NCBI GenBank assembly: GCA_049647265.1
Contig: JBARXJ010000017.1
Location: 124,001 to 188,000 of the forward strand
Origin: JAAURB01 sp049647265
GTDB lineage: Bacteria; Cyanobacteriota; Cyanobacteriia; Cyanobacteriales; Microcoleaceae
Length of the DNA stretch: 64,000 nt
Direction: 5' to 3'
Below, one piece after another: positions 44,244 to 53,638 of the stretch. A program made the position numbers and the translations under genes. Every line of letters begins with the position of its first letter. Within the stretch, counting starts at the first letter, position 1. Below the pieces are notes generated by a model. That model did no database searches, had not been told where the DNA came from, and worked only from the letters and a program-made list of their open reading frames with translations.

Positions 44244-44504
44244 ATGCACTCTCAGAATATTACACCATCAATTTGTCAAAATTGCCGCCATTATCAACCT
44301 CAAGGACGGCGGGGGGGAGTCTGTCAAATGTTTCAAACTTTTGTAGAAAGTCAGTGGGAGTCCTGTACCCTGGCGGAGTTACCGTTTGTTTACTACTTAA
44401 ACCAGATAGAAGACGAGTCCACGCCAAGTGAAGAAGTTTCACCGGTTGCAGAGATAGATGGGTCAGCATTTCTCCCTCAAACGATTTCAAATTTAAAAAA
44501 GTAA
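44244..44504 (+). CDS. Small cysteine-rich conserved cyanobacterial protein
   Basis: 86 residues. Cysteines are placed as C-x2-C (CQNCRHY, about 11-14), GVCQMF and ESCTLAELPF, a spacing consistent with a metal-binding fold. The acidic C-terminus is disordered in appearance. Encoded divergent from the TPR gene and just upstream of a glycosyltransferase. Small Cys-x2-Cys proteins in this phylum often bind zinc or iron-sulfur clusters, but no activity is known. Confidence 0.7.
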   Translation: MHSQNITPSICQNCRHYQPQGRRGGVCQMFQTFVESQWESCTLAELPFVYYLNQIEDESTPSEEVSPVAEIDGSAFLPQTISNLKK

Positions 44505-44589
44505 ACATTTTTTAGTTTGCAGTTGCTCCTATAACCATTCCCGATTATCCTATAATCGGTATCGGTGCGCCAAGTCAATCTCGTATTGC

Positions 44590-45828
44590 ATGAAAATTGC
44601 TATTATTACTTCTGGGTTTCTTCCTGTTGTTGATGGAGTGACAGTAGGTACCTACTATCGGCTAAAAAAGCTCAGTCAATGGGGACATCAGGTGCTACTG
44701 TTTTGCCCTGATTATCAAGCTTTAAAATCGATTTATCCAGAATGGAAGCAGTATACTGGTGAAATTTTGCCGGGTGTAAGGGTAATTAATCTAGAAAGTA
44801 CCCCATTTATGGGACTGAATTTTGAGCGAAATGTGAGTTATCGTTCATACAAAATAGTTTTAAATGAGTTAGAAACATTTGCACCTGATATTATTCATGT
44901 TGAAGAACCTGAACGTTTATTTGTAGGGTTCTTTCGTGTACCGGGTGTCAGGTTTGCTCAGCAACATAATATTCCCTGTGTGGCTTGTTTTAGAACTAAT
45001 TTTTTAGAATATGCAGATGATTTTTTTGAGTTTCCCACCGTTGTTATCAAGTTAATTCAATCTGTATTTAAAGTTTTACTCCGATTTGTTTATAATTCTT
45101 ATAATATGACGCTGGTTCCTAGTCGAATTACTCAGAAAAAATTAGCAAGTTTTGGGATAAAAAATAGTCAGTATACTGATTTAAATGGATTTGAAGAAAG
45201 TAAATATAAATGCATCGAAAAAGATCAATTTTTTTTTGAAAAAAACTATAAGATTAAAAATATTGAGAATAAAATTAAGCTGATTTTTGTGGGGAGATTA
45301 ACGCCAGACAAAGGTTGGAAGTTTACATTAGATGTTTATCCTAAAGTATTACAACAAATCGATCCTGAAAAAATCGCATTGATTATTGTTGGAGATGGCT
45401 CGATGGCGACAGAAATTGCTCAAACATTCAGTCGAATAACACCCCATGCCTATTTACTCGGTCGTGTTTCTCCGGATCAAATACCCGCTTTATTAATGAA
45501 TAGCGATATTTATATCACAACTTCCGAAAAAGAAAATCGAGCTGTTACTTTAATTGAAGCATTTGCGGCTGCTCTTCCTGTATTGGCTCCCCGTGCAGGC
45601 GGTTTAGTTCAAGATATTCAAGATGGAAAAAATGGTTATTTATTTGAACCCCAAAATCAAGAGGATTTTATTCTAAAGTTAAAAAAGTTAGTCGAAAATG
45701 ATTCTTTGCGTCAGGAAATGGGCAGTGAGGCGAAAAAATATATTAGTCAATACACTTGGGAACAAACTGTTAAAAATTTACAACAAGAATGGCAGCAACA
45801 AATTCAGAAAAAATTGAAAAGTAGTTAG
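44590..45828 (+). CDS. Glycosyltransferase family 4 protein
   Basis: 412 residues with the GT-B fold. The N-terminal Rossmann domain begins IAIITSGFLPVVDGVTVGTYYRLKKLSQ; DIIHVEEP marks the next strand. The nucleotide-sugar-binding domain starts at IKLIFVGRLTPDKGW (about 236) and has the E-x7-E motif as SEKENRAVTLIEAFAAALPVLAPRAGG (about 316-341). It resembles the SQDG synthase/GDP-mannose-dependent transferase branch. No signal peptide. Substrate not known. Follows the small Cys-rich gene on the same strand with an 85-bp gap. Confidence 0.9.
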   Translation: MKIAIITSGFLPVVDGVTVGTYYRLKKLSQWGHQVLLFCPDYQALKSIYPEWKQYTGEILPGVRVINLESTPFMGLNFERNVSYRSYKIVLNELETFAPDIIHVEEPERLFVGFFRVPGVRFAQQHNIPCVACFRTNFLEYADDFFEFPTVVIKLIQSVFKVLLRFVYNSYNMTLVPSRITQKKLASFGIKNSQYTDLNGFEESKYKCIEKDQFFFEKNYKIKNIENKIKLIFVGRLTPDKGWKFTLDVYPKVLQQIDPEKIALIIVGDGSMATEIAQTFSRITPHAYLLGRVSPDQIPALLMNSDIYITTSEKENRAVTLIEAFAAALPVLAPRAGGLVQDIQDGKNGYLFEPQNQEDFILKLKKLVENDSLRQEMGSEAKKYISQYTWEQTVKNLQQEWQQQIQKKLKSS

Positions 45829-45906
45829 GTTTTTATTGTCGAATTAATTCTGACTCAATCCCAAAAAAGCACCAGAAAACTACTGACGCTAATCACTTTT
45901 ATAGAA

Positions 45907-46629
45907 TTATAGCTGTTCTGGATCGACTCCTAACTCCCGTAATTTAGCAGCTAATTTTTCAGCCCGAGTTCGTTCTAATTGTGCTTGCTCACTACTCCAT
46001 AACAATAAATTGCCCGTTTGATCCCACCACCGTAACCAATTCGTATTTTGTTCGAGTCTTTCCCCTTGCCAAATTCCTAGAAACAGTTCTAATTCAGGAA
46101 TCCAAAAACGCCCATTTTCATCTACTTTTTGAACAATATATTTGCCGTTTTCCCAGCGTCGAATTTCTAAGCTAACTTCATAAGGATCGTAGGTGACATA
46201 AGTCGGAACTTGCAGAATATGTTCATAGAAATAAAGCTTACCGTAAGGCGGCGTAGAACGAACTGATAATTCTCCGCAGTCGGTTTCAGAGAGAAACTCC
46301 ATCACAACTGCAACAGTTTCACCTTCTAAATGGGGTGTATAACTACGACGAATAATTCCAGGTGCAACGGGTTGCACTTGAGGGACGTAAAACCAATCAG
46401 GCGCTTTGACGACAATTTTTTTATTGACAGTCGTTACTAGCCCGAAATTCGAGCCAATTAACATCTCAGGTTTGATTTGACCTGCGGCTCCCAATGCGTC
46501 GGTTAACGCCGCAGCAAGTAGGGTTGAGTGAAGATTTTCCACAGGATCATCGGGTAAAACATAGTCGGCTGGAAGCGCTTCCCAGCTTATGATTGGTTTT
46601 TTTTGAGTTGGAGAAACTTCTAAAACCAT
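45907..46629 (-). CDS. Uma2-family putative endonuclease
   Basis: 240 residues. Uma2 (DUF820) is a PD-(D/E)xK-type nuclease fold greatly expanded in cyanobacteria. The N-terminal motif with LPADYVLPDDPVENLHSTLLAAALTDAL and the acidic site DTSC-like SETDCGELSVRS are visible; VMEFLSETD supplies the acidic cluster, and DPYEVSLEIRRWENGKYIV continues the fold. The C-terminus (WSSEQAQLERTRAEKLAAKLRELGVDPEQL) is a helical tail shared by many members. The cellular role is unknown. A second, shorter paralogue lies at 62969. Confidence 0.88.
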   Translation of the reverse strand: MVLEVSPTQKKPIISWEALPADYVLPDDPVENLHSTLLAAALTDALGAAGQIKPEMLIGSNFGLVTTVNKKIVVKAPDWFYVPQVQPVAPGIIRRSYTPHLEGETVAVVMEFLSETDCGELSVRSTPPYGKLYFYEHILQVPTYVTYDPYEVSLEIRRWENGKYIVQKVDENGRFWIPELELFLGIWQGERLEQNTNWLRWWDQTGNLLLWSSEQAQLERTRAEKLAAKLRELGVDPEQL

Positions 46630-46814
46630 AAAACTAGATTCAACAATGTTTTCAGAATATTTTTATCATAACGGTGTAATGGGTTGAGCGGTTATTTGTT
46701 ATCCGTTTTTGGTTAAAGTTTATTGTTTGTTATCTGAGACAATGAAGAATAGATACTCTTGTAATTGGCAGTAGTGTATCTCCTTTTCCCCTTCCCCTAT
46801 TTCGGAGAACTTTT

Positions 46815-48116
46815 ATGTCTGCAACTCTCGCTTTAATTGCTCATGATGGCAAAAAAGATGATATTGTTGGCTTTGCTCAACGTCACCAAGCGGTTTTATC
46901 CCGTTACCGCCTGATCGCCACAGGAAGCACTGGAGAACGAATTCAAGCCGCCACAAATTTAACAATTGAACGGATGTTGTCGGGGCCAATGGGGGGGGAT
47001 GCTCAAATTGCAGCGCAAGTGGCTGAAGGCAATATTAGTGGGGTGATTTTTCTGATCGATCCGTTAAATGCTCAACCTCACGAACCCGATATTCAAGCGT
47101 TACACCGAATTTGTGCAGTTCATAATATTCCCATTGCAACCAATTTGGCAACCGCAGAGATCATTTTAGATGTTCTGCGCCGTCGGCAAATCGGTTATTT
47201 AATTTTTAATCCTGTTTCGGGTAATAGTAATCCCACAGAAGATTTAACGCTAATTAAAAAGCTACTTGAACCCGCAATGGAATTAGTGATTCAGCAAACA
47301 ACACCGGATGTTGACGCAGCGGAGTTGACTCAACGTGCGATCGCCTCTCAAGCTGATTTAATTATTGCTTCGGGTGGAGATGGGACGGTTTCGGCGGTTG
47401 CTGGGGAACTCATTGGTACAGACATTCCATTGGGTGTGATTCCACGGGGGACGGCGAATGCGTTTGCAGTGGCCCTGGGAATTGCGGCGCGTTTAAATCC
47501 AATTAATCGTGCTTGTGAAGTGATTATTGCTGCTCACACTCGGATTGTGGATGCGGCGCGGTGTAATGGCTTGCCGATGATTTTGCTAGCGGGAATTGGT
47601 TTGGAAGCAGAAACCGTTGAACGCGCAGATCGAGAGACTAAAAATCGTTGGGGAGTGCTGGCTTATATTATGGCAGGGTTACGACAGTTTCAAGAGCAAG
47701 AGTTATTTGAAACGGAAATAGAAGTTAAAGGGGTGGTGAAAACGTTTCAAGCCGGTGCCGTTACCATTGCAAATGCTGCGCCTTCTACCTCTGTGATGGC
47801 TCAAGGATTGGGTCGGGTCGTCGAAGATGATGGTTTATTGAATATTACCATTGCTGCTCCTCAAACGGAATTACAGGCGGTCACGGCAATGGTGGATTTA
47901 TTGGGTTCGGCGCTATTAAGAACGCCAAGTCAACGGTCGGATATTATTGGTTTAGAAGCAGCACGGATAAAAGTCACAACCAAACCTCCACAAAAGGTGG
48001 CGCTAGATGGGGAAATTATTGGCACCACTCCTGTAGAAATTGAATGTATTCCGGGAGGACTGAGCGTCTTTGCACCGCCTAAAAATAATGCCAATGGTGA
48101 ACAAACAGAAAATTAA
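46815..48116 (+). CDS. mgsA: Methylglyoxal synthase fused to YegS/DagK-type lipid kinase
   Basis: 433 residues. Residues 1-125 match methylglyoxal synthase (LALIAHDGKKDDIVGFAQRH, ATGSTGERIQAAT, LSGPMGGDAQIAAQVAEG), which converts dihydroxyacetone phosphate to methylglyoxal. Residues about 133-425 match YegS/Rv2252/BmrU lipid or diacylglycerol kinases (YLIFNPVSGNSN, IIASGGDGTVSAVAGELIGTDIPLGVIPRGTANAFAVALGI, KVALDGE). The two activities act near glycolysis and lipid metabolism. The fusion is uncommon outside cyanobacteria to my knowledge. Start ATG 46815 follows a GGAGAA ribosome site. Both active-site signatures appear intact. Confidence 0.9.
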   Translation: MSATLALIAHDGKKDDIVGFAQRHQAVLSRYRLIATGSTGERIQAATNLTIERMLSGPMGGDAQIAAQVAEGNISGVIFLIDPLNAQPHEPDIQALHRICAVHNIPIATNLATAEIILDVLRRRQIGYLIFNPVSGNSNPTEDLTLIKKLLEPAMELVIQQTTPDVDAAELTQRAIASQADLIIASGGDGTVSAVAGELIGTDIPLGVIPRGTANAFAVALGIAARLNPINRACEVIIAAHTRIVDAARCNGLPMILLAGIGLEAETVERADRETKNRWGVLAYIMAGLRQFQEQELFETEIEVKGVVKTFQAGAVTIANAAPSTSVMAQGLGRVVEDDGLLNITIAAPQTELQAVTAMVDLLGSALLRTPSQRSDIIGLEAARIKVTTKPPQKVALDGEIIGTTPVEIECIPGGLSVFAPPKNNANGEQTEN

Positions 48117-48137
48117 TCTGTGTTCGAGTGGGTGATC

Positions 48138-49274
48138 TTAGGCTTTAAGTTGATGATTAACCAGCGGTTTCCAGTGGGGTTGAGTTGATGATATTGCCGG
48201 AAAGACTCGTAATGCATCCTCAGCTACAGATACTTTCACCTGCATTCCTACAGGTAAAGCTTTGTGGGTACGAGTCCGCGCAATTATTTCTCTACCGGAA
48301 GGCACTCGTAAACTATAATGATGTTCTCGTCCTAAAAATTGGCGATCGCGAATCACAGCGGTTCCTTGATGATCGGGTTTAATGATAAAATCTTCCTGGC
48401 GTACCATTAATTCCACTTGCTCGAGATAGTCGGGATGATCCTCACCGCAAGCAATCATTTGTTCAGCTTCAATGGTAAAACAGCCGAGTTCTGTTTCCCA
48501 AACGCTTCCTTTTCGTTGGGCGGGGATAAAGTTGGCTTGGGTAACAAATTCAGCCACAAACCGAGAAGCAGGTTCAAGGTAAATCTCTTCTGGAGTTCCC
48601 CATTGTTCGACTTTGCCAACCCGCATCACTGCCACTTTATCGCAAATTGACAAGGCTTCTTCTTGATCATGGGTGACAAAAATCGCTGATGTGTTCGCCG
48701 TCTTGAGAATATCTCGCAGTTCTTGTCGCAGTCTCAAACGTACTTGTACATCGAGGTTACTGAGGGGTTCATCCAATAATACAATTTTGGGGTTGGGGGC
48801 TAAGGCACGCGCTAAGGCAACGCGCTGTTGTTGTCCTCCGGAGAGTTCATGGGGATATCGACGCTCATATCCTGATAATCCCACTAATGCTAATACTTCT
48901 GCCACTCTATTTTTTAGGGGTTGTGCTGAAGTTTGCCGGGGTTTGCGTAAGCCAAAGGCAATATTTTTTTCGACGTTGAGATGGGGAAACAGCGCATAAT
49001 CTTGAAATACCATGCCAATATCCCGTTTTTCCGGAGCCACCCAACACCCTGGCGCTGTCACGACTTTCCCGCCTAGGGTAATATAACCTTGTTGCGGTAA
49101 TTCAAATCCCGCAATCATCCGAAGTAAGGTGGTTTTGCCACACCCAGAAGGGCCAAGCAGTCCTAGAATTTCTCCCTGTCTTAAGGTTAAGTTGACCTGC
49201 TCAACAGCGGCGGGTTGAGCCATTGAAAACCATTTACTAATTTCCTCTAGATGCAAAATCTCAGACTGAGCCAT
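48138..49274 (-). CDS. ABC transporter ATP-binding protein, Fe(3+)-type
   Basis: 378 residues. Walker A GLLGPSGCGKTTLLRMI (about 36-52), Q-loop VFQDYALFPHLNV, signature ELSGGQQQRVALARAL (about 143), Walker B KIVLLDEPLSNLD (about 165) and His-switch IFVTHDQEEAL are intact. The C-terminal extension (EIYLEPASRFVAEFVTQANFIPAQR then a TOBE-like domain) is typical of FbpC/FutC ferric-iron and related importers. Divergent from the permease at 49437 (162-bp shared promoter). The periplasmic binding protein is not in the window. Confidence 0.92.
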   Translation of the reverse strand: MAQSEILHLEEISKWFSMAQPAAVEQVNLTLRQGEILGLLGPSGCGKTTLLRMIAGFELPQQGYITLGGKVVTAPGCWVAPEKRDIGMVFQDYALFPHLNVEKNIAFGLRKPRQTSAQPLKNRVAEVLALVGLSGYERRYPHELSGGQQQRVALARALAPNPKIVLLDEPLSNLDVQVRLRLRQELRDILKTANTSAIFVTHDQEEALSICDKVAVMRVGKVEQWGTPEEIYLEPASRFVAEFVTQANFIPAQRKGSVWETELGCFTIEAEQMIACGEDHPDYLEQVELMVRQEDFIIKPDHQGTAVIRDRQFLGREHHYSLRVPSGREIIARTRTHKALPVGMQVKVSVAEDALRVFPAISSTQPHWKPLVNHQLKA

Positions 49275-49436
49275 GGGATGAACTGTTGTGTTATTCCTGT
49301 AAAGTGGGCTTATTGAAAATCATCATCAAAAAGTCTATCTTAAATCATATTCGGTTTTTTAAGAAATCTTCTCATTAAGATATGATTGATTTTGGTTCGC
49401 TTTATTGCATATTCTTATAGTCAGCCTGTTTAATTC

Positions 49437-51083
49437 ATGATTTCAAAGGTCGGGTTTCGCTTTAATTTGTGGACATTCACCGTTATCCTCGTTGCCGTTG
49501 CGATCGCCGCCCCTGTATTATTTATTCTCAGTAGTATTTTCACTAATTCAGGGGAGGTTTGGAGTCATTTAGCCTCAACCGTATTACCCGGTTACATTCA
49601 AAACTCATTATTGTTGATGATGGGAGTTGGAGTCGGGGTTTTAGTCCTGGGGGTAGGAACGGCTTGGCTGGTCACAATGTGTCGTTTCCCCGGTTGTCGA
49701 GTGTTTGAATGGGGGTTATTGCTTCCCTTGGCAGCCCCTGCTTACTTACTCGCCTATGTGTATACAGAATGGTTAGAATTTTACGGCCCGATACAAACGA
49801 GTTTACGAAATCTTTTCGGTTGGAGTAGTCTGTCAGATTATTGGTTTCCGGATATTCGTTCAGTCGGTGGGGCGATCGCGCTGTTAACCTTAACATTGTA
49901 CCCTTATGTCTACTTATTAGCGCGGGTGTCTTTTTTAGAACAAGCCACCTGTACTTTAGAAGCCAGTCGATCCTTGGGCTGTAGTCCCTGGCGCAGTTTT
50001 TTTACCGTTGCTTTACCTTTAGCCAGACCTGCAATTATGGCGGGTTTAGCTTTAGCGTTAATGGAAACCTTAAATGATTTTGGCACAGTCCAATTCTTTG
50101 GAGTCGATACATTTACAACGGGTATTTATCGGACTTGGTTTGGTTTAGGAGAACGGGTCGCCGCCGCACAGTTAGCAGCGGTTTTAATGTTATTTATTTT
50201 AGGCTTATTATTACTCGAATTGTGGTCTCGTCGTCAGGCGAAATATTATCAAAGTGGTAGCCGATTTCAATCCATTAACCCTTTTTTCCTAAAAAATAAA
50301 AGAGCAGTTTTTTCTTGCATTTATTGCTTGATTCCTATTATTTTAGGATTTATAATTCCTGTGATTTTATTATTAGAAATGACCATTAAAAATATTAATA
50401 CTCTGTTTGATACTCGTTTCTTTGATTTTGCCAGCCATAGTATAATTTTAGCTTTTATTACTGCAATTTTAGCGATTATTATTTCATTAATTATGGCTTA
50501 CGGAGTCCGCTTAAATCCTAATTTAGGTACGCTGGCATCAACTAGAATTGCAGCAATGGGTTATGCCATCCCAGGTTCTGTCATTGCCGTTGGTATTTTA
50601 ATTCCCATTGGACGACTGGATAATTTGATTGATAGTTTGATGCGTTCTACATTTAATATCTCAACCGGATTAATTTTTAGTGGAACCATTATTGCTTTAG
50701 TTTATGCTTATTTAGTTCGATTTATGGCGGTTTCTTATGGCGCTGTAGAATCTAGTTTAAGTAAAATAAAACCCAATTTAGATGAAGCTGCCCGCAGTTT
50801 AGGTCATCGACCCAGTAGTACTTTAATTCAAGTTCATGCACCCATGATGTGGGGCGGTTTATTAACCGCTGGAATGTTAACCTTTGTCGATGTAATTAAG
50901 GAGTTACCCGCGACTTTAGTGATTCGTCCGTTTAACTTTGATACCTTAGCCATTCGCGTCTATAATTTAGCCTCTGATGAACGTTTAGCCGAAGCAGCAG
51001 CGCCTGCTTTAGCTATTATTGCAGTCGGAATGATTCCCGTTATTTTCCTCAGTTTAAAAATTACTCAATCCCGCGATATATAG
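49437..51083 (+). CDS. Two-domain ABC transporter permease, FutB/FbpB (iron) type
   Basis: 548 residues with about 12 transmembrane helices in two fused binding-protein-dependent permease halves. Each has the EAA loop: EASRSLGCSPWRSFFTVALPLARPAI (about 179) and EAARSLGHRPSSTLIQVHAPMMWGGL (about 453). The fused, duplicated arrangement is standard for the ferric-iron permeases FbpB/SfuB/FutB. Inner membrane. Probably works with the divergent ATPase and an unlinked iron-binding protein; iron control is likely, but no Fur box was identified with confidence. Confidence 0.92.
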   Translation: MISKVGFRFNLWTFTVILVAVAIAAPVLFILSSIFTNSGEVWSHLASTVLPGYIQNSLLLMMGVGVGVLVLGVGTAWLVTMCRFPGCRVFEWGLLLPLAAPAYLLAYVYTEWLEFYGPIQTSLRNLFGWSSLSDYWFPDIRSVGGAIALLTLTLYPYVYLLARVSFLEQATCTLEASRSLGCSPWRSFFTVALPLARPAIMAGLALALMETLNDFGTVQFFGVDTFTTGIYRTWFGLGERVAAAQLAAVLMLFILGLLLLELWSRRQAKYYQSGSRFQSINPFFLKNKRAVFSCIYCLIPIILGFIIPVILLLEMTIKNINTLFDTRFFDFASHSIILAFITAILAIIISLIMAYGVRLNPNLGTLASTRIAAMGYAIPGSVIAVGILIPIGRLDNLIDSLMRSTFNISTGLIFSGTIIALVYAYLVRFMAVSYGAVESSLSKIKPNLDEAARSLGHRPSSTLIQVHAPMMWGGLLTAGMLTFVDVIKELPATLVIRPFNFDTLAIRVYNLASDERLAEAAAPALAIIAVGMIPVIFLSLKITQSRDI

Positions 51084-51155
51084 CAATTCATTTATGATTC
51101 ATCAAAAGTCTAAAAACTGATAAAAAGCCTAATTCTGTTCCCTTTTACATCGCTT

Positions 51156-52115
51156 TTACCAATAAGCAGCCAGTTTCTCATGGACTCTTTTACTCTCCCA
51201 ATATTGATTATGAGCAATAGCAATTCGATCCGCTACATCGGTATAAATATCTTCAATCATAAACGGATTTTGCATCAGCGGTTTAACCGGCCATGAAATA
51301 ATATCATCCTTATCCCAAAAATTAATCCACCGGGGCCCGGTTAGTTCCTCGCCAAACACGGGATGATTTTGATCTAAACCATAATCACTGGGATTTAATT
51401 TGTTACCGCTGGCTAAAATTTCAACCACAGCATTACTCCGAAAGGCTAACATCGAAATCGGAGAGCCAAAAGTAATTAATCGACGAATTCGTAGCTTATT
51501 ATCTTCTGCTAATCGACGTAGTTTTTTAAAATCTTCCTGGGTCTCCTCATCAATTTCTTCGAGTTGGATTTCAATAAATTCTTGTTCTTTTAAAACCTCT
51601 TGCGGGGCAAATAGATAAAATAGAAAATCAAACGCAACCACCGATCCCGCACTATGTCCGATGAGTGTTAAAGAAATCGGTTCTCCTTGTTCTAGCGGTT
51701 GTTTAATGCACTGCATAATTTGAGACGCAACGGTAGCCCGGATACTACTTTTGCCATCGCGAGATGCATAGTAAAACATATCTGAAAACCCCTTAATCAT
51801 CAAGTTTCGCATCGTAAATAACAGCATACGAAGGGGATTCCAAGTGATATCGCCGGCTTCTTTAATTTTAGGTAAAAGATCATTAGCAAATTGATCTTGA
51901 GCTTCTGCGAGCAGGTGGTTACCTTCCGGATTGCCTTGAGCATCAAAATTCCATCCCCACTCTACATCACAGCGGCTGGCTTTTTCCCAATTTAAACGGT
52001 GAGGAAATGGTGTTTTTACCGCTTGTATACCCTGATGAAGACTATCATAGATATCTTGATGATTACGATGATTGTCTTGTGAAACGCCGTGAATATAGAT
52101 GAGATGTTCGTGCAT
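51156..52115 (-). CDS. Alpha/beta-hydrolase-like protein (lipase/esterase type)
   Basis: 319 residues from ATG 52115 (MHEHLIYIHGVSQDNH); TTG 52142 extends the frame upstream without support. The nucleophile elbow GHSAGSV (about 156-162, TLIGHSAGSVVAFDFLFYLF) and the early oxyanion-type HGVSQ fit an alpha/beta hydrolase. An acidic, helical insertion (EFIEIQLEEIDEETQEDFKKLRRLAEDNKLR) precedes the block LITFGSPISMLAFR, typical of lipase-like members. Soluble. Substrate unknown. It is at the left border of the accessory region with the second TnpB element. Confidence 0.8.
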   Translation of the reverse strand: MHEHLIYIHGVSQDNHRNHQDIYDSLHQGIQAVKTPFPHRLNWEKASRCDVEWGWNFDAQGNPEGNHLLAEAQDQFANDLLPKIKEAGDITWNPLRMLLFTMRNLMIKGFSDMFYYASRDGKSSIRATVASQIMQCIKQPLEQGEPISLTLIGHSAGSVVAFDFLFYLFAPQEVLKEQEFIEIQLEEIDEETQEDFKKLRRLAEDNKLRIRRLITFGSPISMLAFRSNAVVEILASGNKLNPSDYGLDQNHPVFGEELTGPRWINFWDKDDIISWPVKPLMQNPFMIEDIYTDVADRIAIAHNQYWESKRVHEKLAAYW

Positions 52116-52422
52116 AGTATGAGAATCAGTTACTGATATCAAGAATATTGTTATACTAACTAGGCTAACTGCAAGATGAAAATTTTGTCAGTCACTTATT
52201 TGAGGGACAAAATACAGGCAGAAGCAGTCCGTTTCATTCCTCAATCATTCGTGAGTAATTCTTCTGGGGAATTGGATTTATCACTTCGTAGGCAATCGGA
52301 GCGATAATATGATACCTGAAAAATCGCGGGAGCATGATAGCCCTGTCTTTTAAGACGGGGTGGAAAGGCGACACGGCAGGTTAAAACCTGCTAGTATATC
52401 CAACTTCTGTTAGGATATAAGC

Positions 52423-53571
52423 ATGATTGTATTTGAGTTCAAGGCAAAAGGTAAAGCAAGTCAATATCAAGCTATTGACGAAGTGATCGCCACGTCTCAA
52501 TTCATCCGAAATAAGTGTATTCGATATTGGATGGATGATACAGGTGTGAGTAAAGCTGATTTGAGCAAATATACAAAGGTATTGGCTCGACAGTTTACAT
52601 TTGCTAAGAACTTAAATGCCATGTCACGTCAAGCTTCTGCTGAAAGAGCGTGGCAGTCCATTGCACGGTTTTACGATAACTGTAAAAAGAAAGTCAAGGG
52701 AAAGAAAGGGTTTCCTAAATTTAAAAAGCATTCTCGCTCAGTCGAGTATAAAACTCAATGCTGGAAGTTGCTCAGTCCTAAACGAATTCATTTTAAAGAA
52801 TTTGGGACACTTAAATTGGTCGGAACCTATGATTTGGCTTTCTATCCAATTGAGCTAATCAAGCGAGTTAGGGTTGTCAGACGTGCCGATGGCTATTACG
52901 TTCAGTTCTGCATTAAGATTGACGTGACAGAGGAAATTGAACCTTCTAAACAAGTGATTGGGTTAGATGTCGGTTTAGAATTTTTCTACACTGACTCTAA
53001 TGGTAATCATGAAGCAAATCCGAGGTTTTACCGTAAAAATGAGAAAAAACGTTCTCGCCTGAATCGGAGATTTTCTCGGACTAAGAAAGGTTCAAACAAT
53101 AGGGCTAAAGCCAGGAAAAGACTTGCCAAACTTGACCTCAAAATAAGTAGACAACGTATAGAACACGCCAAGAGACTGGCGCGTTGCGTAATTCACTCTA
53201 ACGATGTGATTGTCTATGAAAACTTGCAGGTCAAAAATCTGGTGAAAAACTACAAACTAGCTAAATCTATTAGCGATGCAGCCTGGTATCAGTTTAGATG
53301 TTGGCTAGAATATTTCGGTAAAAAGTTTGGTAAAGTCACTGTTGCTATAGAACCTCATTTCACTTCACAAGAATGTTCAAACTGCGGTAAAACAGTTAAG
53401 AAATCTTTGTCAACTCGCACTCATAAATGTAGTTGTGGTTGTGAGTTACAACGCGATCATAATGCCGCTTTGAACATCCTCAAAAAAGGTCTAGGTACGG
53501 TAGGGCATATCGGAACCTTGCTTATATCGCAAAACGCTTCCGGAGAATTAGCCTCTTTGTTGACGGGTTAA
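52423..53571 (+). CDS. tnpB: TnpB RNA-guided nuclease, second lineage
   Basis: 382 residues, only distantly similar to the copy at 17640. RuvC residues are Asp182 (IGLDVGLE), Glu266 (IVYENLQVKNLVKN) and Asp345 (QRDHNAALNIL). Zinc-ribbon cysteines are 318, 321, 336 and 338/340, where the second pair reads KCSCGC in place of the usual C-P-x-C. All catalytic positions are kept. The tail after the RuvC ends VGHIGTLLISQNASGELASLLTG. As in element 1, the product would use a right-end RNA guide whose targeting segment would be the flank beyond 53638. Confidence 0.93.
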   Translation: MIVFEFKAKGKASQYQAIDEVIATSQFIRNKCIRYWMDDTGVSKADLSKYTKVLARQFTFAKNLNAMSRQASAERAWQSIARFYDNCKKKVKGKKGFPKFKKHSRSVEYKTQCWKLLSPKRIHFKEFGTLKLVGTYDLAFYPIELIKRVRVVRRADGYYVQFCIKIDVTEEIEPSKQVIGLDVGLEFFYTDSNGNHEANPRFYRKNEKKRSRLNRRFSRTKKGSNNRAKARKRLAKLDLKISRQRIEHAKRLARCVIHSNDVIVYENLQVKNLVKNYKLAKSISDAAWYQFRCWLEYFGKKFGKVTVAIEPHFTSQECSNCGKTVKKSLSTRTHKCSCGCELQRDHNAALNILKKGLGTVGHIGTLLISQNASGELASLLTG

Positions 53572-53608
53572 AACCTGTCAATGAAAGCCGACTCGCTGAA
53601 AGAAGAAT

Positions 53609-53638
53609 CCTCGTCTTTAAAGAGACGAGGAGTGTCAA
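53609..53638 (+). repeat. Right end hairpin of TnpB element 2
   Basis: Eight-bp stem (53609-53616 with 53623-53630), loop TTAAAG, then AGTGTCAA. Its stem differs in sequence from that of element 1 but keeps pairing. Confidence 0.85.

Larger units (their letters stand above)
52341..53638 (+). mobile_element. IS200/IS605-type element carrying only tnpB (element 2)
   Basis: The left-end hairpin is CCCTGTCTT/AAGACGGGG (52341-52360). The right-end hairpin is CCTCGTCT-TTAAAG-AGACGAGG (53609-53630), followed by TGTCAA as in element 1. GGTTAAAACCTG-type palindromes occur both near the left end (about 52378-52391) and after the tnpB stop (about 53567-53580). The exact left boundary is not fixed; it lies a few tens of bases before 52341. 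No tnpA accompanies it. Confidence 0.75.

Noticed and set aside
52177..52311. Short plus-strand ORF (44 codons) to the left of TnpB element 2 as the missing 5' part of the remnant
   Set aside because: It ends in a stop before the element and its sequence does not join in frame to the remnant at 53639.
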